Positions 1 to 5,301 of a DNA stretch of 7,890 nucleotides are shown in pieces (positions within the stretch are counted from its first letter, which is position 1; every line of letters begins with the position of its first letter). Both the position numbers and the translations under genes were made by a program. This stretch comes from JAYRWN01 sp041917975. Its GTDB lineage: Bacteria > Bacteroidota > Bacteroidia > Chitinophagales > Saprospiraceae. Under the pieces are notes generated by a model. The model saw nothing but the letters and a program-made list of their open reading frames with translations. It did no database searches and had not been told where the DNA came from. The stretch covers positions 1-7,890 of the forward strand of contig JAYRWN010000068.1 in NCBI GenBank assembly GCA_041917975.1, read 5' to 3'.

Positions 1-837
1 AGGTGCGCCTTCCCGTTCATCAACGGCTCGGCATGCATCACACGTGCAATTGGTGAAGTTGCCATCATTTTGGCTCACCGAGATGATGTTTTTTCCCGGA
101 TTTGCTTTGAATATGGAATCCACCCGTTGGGCGACAATTTCGAATACCTCTTCGTTGGTCAGGCACCATTGGCTGGCTTTGCCCGGATGCCGCTGGCCTT
201 TAAAAAATGAATAAAATTCCGGGTGAACCGGACCATAATGCGCAGAAGGGAGCAAGCGATCAAAAGTATGCACCCAATAATTGGCGGCAAAAACTTCCGA
301 GGGCTCTTCCAGGCGGTGCCATAATTTATATCTGGGATCTGTCGCTAAAGCGTAATGTTGGGTTTGGCGGTAGCGAAAAGCCGGGTTGTCCATTAAATTG
401 ATCTGCGGCAGTTGAATGGTCTGTTGACGTGGATAAACATATTCCATTTCCCCAAAATAATCGACGCCTAAAAATTGCTCCAGCAAAGTCACGGCACCAT
501 AAATCACGCCACGGGCAGAAGCAGATTGGAGGTGTAATTGGTTATGTTCGGTGACGATACGAAAACCGTCTTCCTGCAATTGTGGATGGCGGACCCGGCT
601 ATCCAGTAAAATATCACCCGCTTTAAGGACATCTTTTGTGTTGATGACCGGCAATTTACCTCCACTGATTTTTAATACAAAGTCCTGGAGCAATTGCGCC
701 GCCTGTTGCTCTTCGGTAGAATTATTGCGCAGAAGAATTCGCCCCTTTGCCTGGCCATGGTCCACCAGGGTTATCTGACCGGATGAGGGGAAAATCAGCA
801 AACACCAGCTCAAAAATACCCAGCTTATTTTTAACAT
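1..837 (-). CDS. Secreted DUF4838 domain protein, 3' end off the left edge
   Basis: This reading frame is open from the ATG at 837-835 to base 1 with no stop, giving 279 N-terminal residues. Residues 1-20 form a signal peptide with a hydrophobic core (WVFLSWCLLIF) ending in PSSGQ, so the protein is exported. Residues about 22-120 resemble the small N-terminal domain seen ahead of GH20- and GH67-like enzymes: strand ITLVDHG, helix EEQQAAQLLQDFVLKISG, then KLPVI and a SARGVIYGAVTLLEQFLGV segment. From about residue 130 the sequence matches the DUF4838 style, with YFGEMEYVYP, a NYWVHTFDRLLP stretch, VSQNDG at 254-259 and a C-x-C-x2-C cluster (C264, C266, C269) followed by RAVDEREG. DUF4838 proteins are associated with polysaccharide degradation in Bacteroidota, but I know of no defined reaction and assign none. 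The start gives a clean signal peptide; upstream there is only a weak GCAGG three bases before the ATG. The missing C-terminal part prevents a fuller call. Confidence 0.85.
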   Translation of the reverse strand, partial: MLKISWVFLSWCLLIFPSSGQITLVDHGQAKGRILLRNNSTEEQQAAQLLQDFVLKISGGKLPVINTKDVLKAGDILLDSRVRHPQLQEDGFRIVTEHNQLHLQSASARGVIYGAVTLLEQFLGVDYFGEMEYVYPRQQTIQLPQINLMDNPAFRYRQTQHYALATDPRYKLWHRLEEPSEVFAANYWVHTFDRLLPSAHYGPVHPEFYSFFKGQRHPGKASQWCLTNEEVFEIVAQRVDSIFKANPGKNIISVSQNDGNFTNCTCDACRAVDEREGAP

Positions 838-986
838 TGACCTGCAAGTTTTATAACTTATTAACCGCTCATAAAGATACAATTCCACGAGTATTTGAAT
901 AACCTATTATTAAATGACAAAACAGGTCAATTGGCAGGAAAAAAATCAAGAATTTCCCGTGGAAATAACCTTAAAAGGGCAATTTA
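838..986. other. Intergenic region between lipoprotein and DUF4838 genes
   Basis: This 149-base A/T-rich gap separates two genes read on the minus strand. It contains no reading frame of note. A TATCTTTAT string at 879-871 on the minus strand lies 33 bases before the DUF4838 start and loosely resembles the Bacteroidota -7 element (TAnnTTTG), but no TTTG element is found at the usual spacing. A weak hairpin with a T-run lies just downstream of the lipoprotein stop and is not convincing as a terminator. Confidence 0.4.
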
Positions 987-1343
987 CTAATGTCGGCGGA
1001 TGGACTTAAGTTTAAATTCAGTCATGCCAATATAACAGGCTAAAGGATTTCTCTCCAGCACTTCCCCGCTGACCAGAACTGTTAATCCGCTTTTATTAAA
1101 ATGCATGTCCAGATGACAAGGCATCAGCGCATAGATATCATCTTCCCCAAATTGCATGCGGACGCGCAGGGTACGTTCTAATTGCAGGTAGTACTTCCCG
1201 TATTCTCCCAGGATCGTTGCCCGCAGGTTGGTAATTTTTTTCACCACCGGTCCGCCTTCCTGGCACGGTGAGCTAATCAAAAAATCCTTCTGACAACTCC
1301 AAGAGCATAAAATTACAGCGAAAAAGCAGCAAAACCTGACCAT
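987..1343 (-). CDS. Small probable lipoprotein, function unknown
   Basis: From the ATG at 1343-1341 this gives 118 residues: a short basic N-terminus (MVR), a hydrophobic run CCFFAVILCSW, then SCQKD. The form resembles a Bacteroidota lipoprotein signal with the lipidated Cys at residue 17. The lipobox is loose, because position -3 is Ser rather than Leu or Val. The mature part holds an ITNLRATILGEYGKYYLQLE stretch of alternating beta-type residues, then PCHLDMHF and LTVLVSGEVLE, which suggests a small beta-sandwich or barrel. The frame stays open upstream to an ATG at 1442 (151 residues). That start would put 33 charged residues before the signal, which is atypical, so I prefer 1343. I do not recognise the family. 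It lies 149 bases upstream of the DUF4838 gene on the same strand and could share a transcript, but the gap is large and no terminator or promoter is clear. Confidence 0.6.
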   Translation of the reverse strand: MVRFCCFFAVILCSWSCQKDFLISSPCQEGGPVVKKITNLRATILGEYGKYYLQLERTLRVRMQFGEDDIYALMPCHLDMHFNKSGLTVLVSGEVLERNPLACYIGMTEFKLKSIRRH

Positions 1344-1485
1344 AAATTTTTTTAAGGTAACGTAGTACAGATATTTATTTAGACGCCTTTGTGCTTCAAC
1401 ACGTTGGAGATTCCGACGTTTAATTTCAATAAACATGGTCATCGGATCATGATAAATGACTCCTGAATGAACAATTAGGCGGATT

Positions 1486-1770
1486 ATGGCTTACATTTTA
1501 ATGAGGTATTTGATCCATTTGAGGATGAAGGGATTTTTTCTTACTTGTCCGCAAGCGCTGGAATTGGCTGAAAAAAGTAATGCTGACCAAATCAGTGGGT
1601 GGAATAAGCTGAAACTCAAATGGCATATGAAATTTTGCCATCCTTGCCGGACGTATTGGCGGCATAGCCACTTGATTGATTGTTTTTTAACCAGATTTTT
1701 TCAAAAACAGGAAGCAGAAAGAAAGAAGAATGATCAGGAAGCTGTACCAATGGTTACCTCACAATCATGA
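1486..1770 (+). CDS. Small zf-HC2 (ZAS-like) protein, orphan anti-sigma candidate
   Basis: This gives 94 residues with the zinc-binding anti-sigma pattern: Cys21 in FFLTCPQALELAEKS, then a helix leading to H47-x3-C51-x2-C54 in HMKFCHPCRTYWRHS. Cys plus H-x3-C-x2-C is the zf-HC2/ZAS signature, and ZAS proteins bind ECF sigma factors and often release them under redox or metal stress. The segment after the zinc motif is basic and amphipathic, and there is no transmembrane helix, so a soluble cytoplasmic protein is expected. No sigma factor gene lies in the window, so its partner is unknown. The ATG at 1525 (MKGFFLTC, 81 residues) aligns better with how such mini-proteins usually begin; the 1486 ATG has a weak AGGCGG just upstream, so the start is uncertain. 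The gene converges on the redox operon, with 15 bases between stop codons. It could also be a general zinc-binding small protein rather than an anti-sigma factor. Confidence 0.65.
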   Translation: MAYILMRYLIHLRMKGFFLTCPQALELAEKSNADQISGWNKLKLKWHMKFCHPCRTYWRHSHLIDCFLTRFFQKQEAERKKNDQEAVPMVTSQS

Positions 1771-1785
1771 ATTCAGCTGAGCCGG

Positions 1786-3309
1786 TTATTTTGCCAGAGG
1801 TAATTCGATAAACCGGTTGCCTACCGGTCCATTTTCTAATTTTAATACGCCGCGTGGACATACTGCCGAGCAGACACCGCAACCCACACAGGAAGCGCGC
1901 ACAATGTTTTGGCCTTGCTGAGCGTAGGCCCGGACGTCAATACCCATTTCGCAGTACGTAGAACAATTGCCGCAGGAAATGCATTGGCCACCATTCGTGG
2001 TAATCCTGAACCTGGAAAATAAAATCTGCTGAATACCCATAATCGCCGCAGCGGGGCAGCCAAAGCGGCACCACACCCGATTGCCTAGGAGGGGGTAAAA
2101 GCCCACACCAATGACACCACTAAAGGCAGCGCCGATGAAGAAACCATACCAGGATTTAAGTACACCATGATGAATAAAAAACGCCTCGTCACGACCGGCA
2201 AAATAATTGAGCAATAAAACACAGATAATTATTACTCCCAATGCCGCCATTATATTTATCACTTCTGAGGATAAAGCTCTGCGTTTGAACCAATAAATCA
2301 CGCCCATTACTCCGAGAAGTAGAATTACGGTGCCATAAACAAATTGGGACGTATTGATTAAATAGGATGATTCCGCCTGCCTTAAAAAAGCGTAGATTAC
2401 TGCGATGGTGGTCACTGTGATCAACACTAAAACTATATGGATGCTCCATTTTTCTATTTTCCAGGCTTTTGAGGATTTATCCGAGAGGTGTCTGAACGGG
2501 TCACCGGCGGTTTCAGCTAATCCACCACAACCACAAACCCACGAACAATACCACCGTTTGCCATAAAAATAGGTTAGTAACGGTGAAATAATGAAAACCA
2601 GTGCCAAGCCCGAATAGAGCATAAATGAACCCAGCTTACCTCCGTTTATCATCGCGCTCAGATGCCAGTCTTCAAAAAAATAATAATTCAGCGGCCACAT
2701 GTTTTTTACATCTTTGGCAAAATAGGCCTGCTCAGGGTTTAGTCTGGTCAAAACTTCCGGGAGCAGAAAGGCAAATATTAATTGAAAAAACATAACCGAT
2801 AGCGTGCTAACAATTTGATAGCGGTTGTGCCGGTATTTATAAATAAATTTTAACCCAAAGGCTAAAATAGCCAAGGTATAAAGGGTGCCGTAAACAAACC
2901 ATTGGGTGGCCGGACGACCGTTGAGAACGTAACTCAGGGGGTCAAATACCTGGATCAATCCACGGTTACCGCTTTCGGGATAATACCCTAAATACTCCGG
3001 ATACCAATACAACAGCACATAAAGACCGGTTAAGGCCAGGGCGCTAATCCAGCCCCATAAACCCCGGTTGGTCAGTGAATTAGACCAGATGCCATTATTT
3101 TTTACGCCTGCCGGGTGGCGGGCATATAAACCGTAGGTATATGAGAGAACTGCACCCAGGATGGCGGCCAAAGCAAAAACTAACCAAACCCTGGTTGGTT
3201 TTAATCCTAACGGCAATGAATACATTAACAAACAGAACATTCCCACCAAACCTACGGCCAGGCCGATCTTTTGCCAAATGTTTTGAATGGCAGAATTTTT
3301 ATTGGACAT
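1786..3309 (-). CDS. Ten-helix NosR/NapH/CcoG-like polyferredoxin (4Fe-4S membrane protein)
   Basis: This 507-residue membrane protein carries two C-terminal 4Fe-4S ferredoxin motifs: C443-x2-C446-x2-C449-x3-C453 and C474-x2-C477-x2-C480-x3-C484-Pro. Two further cysteine motifs of the NapH/NosR/CcoG type follow membrane helices: YCSWVCGC (C255, C259, C261) and WCRFGCP (C414, C418). I count about ten helices, near 11-33, 41-61, 86-106, 137-155, 168-187, 226-247, 289-309, 320-340, 350-370 and 388-407. Basic loops (YKYRHNRYQ, FKRR, KSSKAWKIEK) put both termini and all Cys motifs on the cytoplasmic side; the two large aromatic loops at about 103-136 and 188-225 face out. The frame opens at 3417, but the start at 3309 is preferred: it removes 36 residues overlapping the upstream gene and gives an 11-base overlap with it, suggesting translational coupling. 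Family members move electrons between quinol, ferredoxin or flavin partners at the membrane. The substrate here is unknown; it most likely works with the adjoining flavoprotein. Confidence 0.88.
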   Translation of the reverse strand: MSNKNSAIQNIWQKIGLAVGLVGMFCLLMYSLPLGLKPTRVWLVFALAAILGAVLSYTYGLYARHPAGVKNNGIWSNSLTNRGLWGWISALALTGLYVLLYWYPEYLGYYPESGNRGLIQVFDPLSYVLNGRPATQWFVYGTLYTLAILAFGLKFIYKYRHNRYQIVSTLSVMFFQLIFAFLLPEVLTRLNPEQAYFAKDVKNMWPLNYYFFEDWHLSAMINGGKLGSFMLYSGLALVFIISPLLTYFYGKRWYCSWVCGCGGLAETAGDPFRHLSDKSSKAWKIEKWSIHIVLVLITVTTIAVIYAFLRQAESSYLINTSQFVYGTVILLLGVMGVIYWFKRRALSSEVINIMAALGVIIICVLLLNYFAGRDEAFFIHHGVLKSWYGFFIGAAFSGVIGVGFYPLLGNRVWCRFGCPAAAIMGIQQILFSRFRITTNGGQCISCGNCSTYCEMGIDVRAYAQQGQNIVRASCVGCGVCSAVCPRGVLKLENGPVGNRFIELPLAK

Positions 3310-4600
3310 GATGGGCTGATTTAGTAAGATGGGTAACAAAAGCTTTCCGGATTTCCGGTTCATAAAGTCGGTAGAATTCAGGATCGAAATTGGCCTCATG
3401 AAGATGCTCCATAACATATTCTATGTGGCGGCCTTTGCGTAAAACAGAATCAAAAAAAGCATGACGCAAGCGGATCCCCAGAGTATTTATTCCTAAGAAG
3501 CGACGCGTAGATGGATCATAAGCCATATTGATGCATTTTTTACCGGAGCGGTGTTCCCAATAAAAATGCACTTCGTTAGCCGCTGGTACTGGGGACACCC
3601 ATCCATACGTTTGGTATTCGATATCCAGAAACTTAGCGGAATTGAACCAGGGGCCGGGCTGGTAGGGTGTGGGCTGACCACTTATGGTGCGGGCCACGGT
3701 TTCGCCCATCATCTTACCGGTATACCACACGGCTTCGATGGGTCGGTGTTTTCCTTCGGGTTCGGTGACTTCGGCACAATCTCCGATAGCATATATACCG
3801 GGAATATTGGTTTCCAGGTACAAATTGACTTGCACGCCATACCCTAAGGTGATGCCGCTCTCTTTAAGGAAGTTTACGTTTGGCGACACCCCGACGGCCA
3901 ATCCAACCAGGTCACAGGGGATGATCTCTTTGTCACTGGTTTCCACTGCCGCAACGTTACCCTGCTCACCGGGCAAAATAGCCGCTAAGCCGGTCTCCAG
4001 GCGCAGATCGAGGCCGTGCTCACGGATGTGTCTGTTTAGTAATTGACTTTCTCCGGCGGGCAATACGATGTCCCAAAAACTTTTTTCTCTGACCAGAAAA
4101 GTAACCCGGATATTTCTCGATAAGAACATTTCAGCCAGTTCAATCCCGATCAGACCGCCTCCGACAATCACCGCGTGTTTAGCTTGTGCAGACCATAATT
4201 CCAGGCGGTCCAAATCCTGGCGGTGGTAAAGTCCGGTGACGCCGGGAAGATCCTTTCCGGGCCAGGCAAATTTATTAGGCATGGAACCACTGGCCATGAT
4301 GAGCACATCAAAAGGTAGCGTGGTTCCATCCGCAAAGACCACCTGCTTGGCTGGTGGCAGGATTTTGATCACCGTCTTTTGGATTAACTGCAGTTGGTGT
4401 TTGGCCCAAAAGTCCCGCTCGTAGGGATACAAGTGTTTAAATTTGAGGTGCCCCATGTATACGTACATGAGCCCGGGACGGGAAAAGAAATAATCCCCTT
4501 CTTCGGACACAATAGTAATGTGGTCCTGACTACGTTTACGCAATTCAACCGCAGCAGTTATGCCCGAGATGCCATTGCCAATGATGACCACCTTTCTCAT
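3299..4600 (-). CDS. Cytoplasmic FAD/NAD(P)H-dependent oxidoreductase
   Basis: This 433-residue Pyr_redox_2 flavoprotein has an N-terminal FAD dinucleotide fold (VVIIGNGISG, residues 4-13), an ATG-like IMASGSMPN segment at about 101-109, a second Rossmann motif for NAD(P)H (VIVGGGLIGIE, about 144-154), and the FAD-closing motif GIYAIGDCAE at 268-277. There is no signal peptide, so it acts in the cytoplasm. There is no CxxxxC or CxxC redox disulfide near the flavin. The segment FFSRPGLMYVYMG resembles the rubredoxin reductase/NirB branch, which passes electrons from NAD(P)H to a metal or Fe-S partner rather than to a thiol. Residues about 310-433 form a C-terminal domain rich in aromatic and basic residues (RHAFFDSVLRKGRHIEYVMEH). 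The stop codon overlaps the polyferredoxin start by 11 bases, so that protein is the likely electron acceptor. The start at 4600 places the glycine motif at the usual distance from the N-terminus; it is preceded by an A/T-rich leader without a Shine-Dalgarno sequence. The exact acceptor is not known. Confidence 0.88.
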   Translation of the reverse strand: MRKVVIIGNGISGITAAVELRKRSQDHITIVSEEGDYFFSRPGLMYVYMGHLKFKHLYPYERDFWAKHQLQLIQKTVIKILPPAKQVVFADGTTLPFDVLIMASGSMPNKFAWPGKDLPGVTGLYHRQDLDRLELWSAQAKHAVIVGGGLIGIELAEMFLSRNIRVTFLVREKSFWDIVLPAGESQLLNRHIREHGLDLRLETGLAAILPGEQGNVAAVETSDKEIIPCDLVGLAVGVSPNVNFLKESGITLGYGVQVNLYLETNIPGIYAIGDCAEVTEPEGKHRPIEAVWYTGKMMGETVARTISGQPTPYQPGPWFNSAKFLDIEYQTYGWVSPVPAANEVHFYWEHRSGKKCINMAYDPSTRRFLGINTLGIRLRHAFFDSVLRKGRHIEYVMEHLHEANFDPEFYRLYEPEIRKAFVTHLTKSAHHVQ

Positions 4601-4694
4601 TGAATTATTTTGTCCGGAATTTATCCAGGATGGAAGATAAGGGAAGAGTACTATCCATAAAAAAAATTATGTTCAGATATGATATAATGATGGG

Positions 4695-5144
4695 TTAGTT
4701 TGACGCCGGCCCGTATTGTTTACCCAAAGCGATCAAATCATCCGCATCCACATAACCGGCGGATTTATGCCTCACTTCACCAGCCGGGCTTAAGATGATC
4801 AGGGTAGGATAACCTCTGATTTGAAATTGGCGGGCCAGTTGAGCGCCTTCAGGTTGTTCGCCATCCAAAGCTACGTTGATAAAATGTTGATTAAAATAAT
4901 CACCGGCTTGTTTGTCGGCAAAGGTGCTGGTTTTAAGCAGTTTGCACGGACCGCACCACGTGGCATAGATGTCCAGGAGGATAGGCTTGTTTTCGGCTTT
5001 AGCTTGTTGCACTGCGGCTGACCAGTCTGCTGATTTAAATTGGATACCACCGGCGGGATTTTGTTTAAAATCTACCTTCATGAAAGCTGTCCGGAAGGCG
5101 TAAAGGGTCAGTAAAATGACCACCAGAATGAGTAAAATTTTCAT
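4695..5144 (-). CDS. Membrane-anchored periplasmic thioredoxin-family protein (WCGPC)
   Basis: This 149-residue protein has an uncleaved-looking hydrophobic N-terminus (residues 2-16, ILLILVVILLTLYAF) followed by basic residues and a thioredoxin fold. The active site is WCGPC at 63-67, preceded by KPILLDIYAT, with the cis-proline in GYPT at P113. The form ENKPILLDIYATWCGPCK with a following KTSTFAD resembles the DsbD C-terminal domain and the Thioredoxin_7 group, which reduce disulfides in the periplasm. No Cys lipobox is present, so it is probably held by its N-terminal helix facing the periplasm. The start is set by this helix; the leader is A/T rich without a Shine-Dalgarno sequence. It lies 94 bases upstream of the FAD oxidoreductase on the same strand, and no convincing terminator separates them, so the three genes 5144-1786 are a likely operon. 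No DsbD/CcdA-type partner is visible, so the source of its electrons is unexplained. A plain thioredoxin role is the alternative. Confidence 0.88.
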   Translation of the reverse strand: MKILLILVVILLTLYAFRTAFMKVDFKQNPAGGIQFKSADWSAAVQQAKAENKPILLDIYATWCGPCKLLKTSTFADKQAGDYFNQHFINVALDGEQPEGAQLARQFQIRGYPTLIILSPAGEVRHKSAGYVDADDLIALGKQYGPASN

Positions 5145-5301
5145 AAAATAATTTTATTCTGCTTACGCATTTGTATTTACATTAACATATTCCTGACCAC
5201 CGGTGTTTTGAAAAGGAGAGGTTTTAATGTGATCCATTCAATCGAGCCTACCCGACCATCAGAATAATTGTTATTTTTCCTGACCTAAATGGGTAAATAT
5301 C
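5145..5301. promoter_or_regulatory. Divergent intergenic region of thioredoxin operon and GH116
   Basis: This 157-base gap lies between two genes transcribed away from each other, so both promoters should fall here. No clear TTTG-N19-TAnnTTTG pair is visible for either strand; a TATTTTTC at 5272-5279 is a weak -7 match for GH116. The plus strand holds a strong AAGGAGAGG at 5213-5221 with an ATG six bases later that is followed directly by TGA, and a seven-codon frame (5289-5309) that overlaps the GH116 start. Confidence 0.5.

Noticed and set aside
207..778. Plus-strand frames of 64 and 75 residues
   Set aside because: They are antisense to the DUF4838 coding frame, which is continuous and carries family motifs.
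871..879. TATCTTTAT on the minus strand as a promoter -7 element for the DUF4838 gene
   Set aside because: It only partly matches TAnnTTTG, and no TTTG lies about 19 bases upstream. Too weak to call as a site.
1814..1829. ACCGG ... CCGGT hairpin near the convergent gene ends as a terminator
   Set aside because: It lies within the polyferredoxin coding end (GPVGNRF), with a short stem and no continuous T-tract directly after it.
3551..4046. Plus-strand frames of 98 and 120 residues inside the flavoprotein gene
   Set aside because: They lie opposite conserved FAD/NAD-binding sequence, overlap each other, and carry no domain.
5272..5279. TATTTTTC as a -7 element for GH116
   Set aside because: It matches loosely, but the upstream -33 TTTG is missing at the expected spacing.
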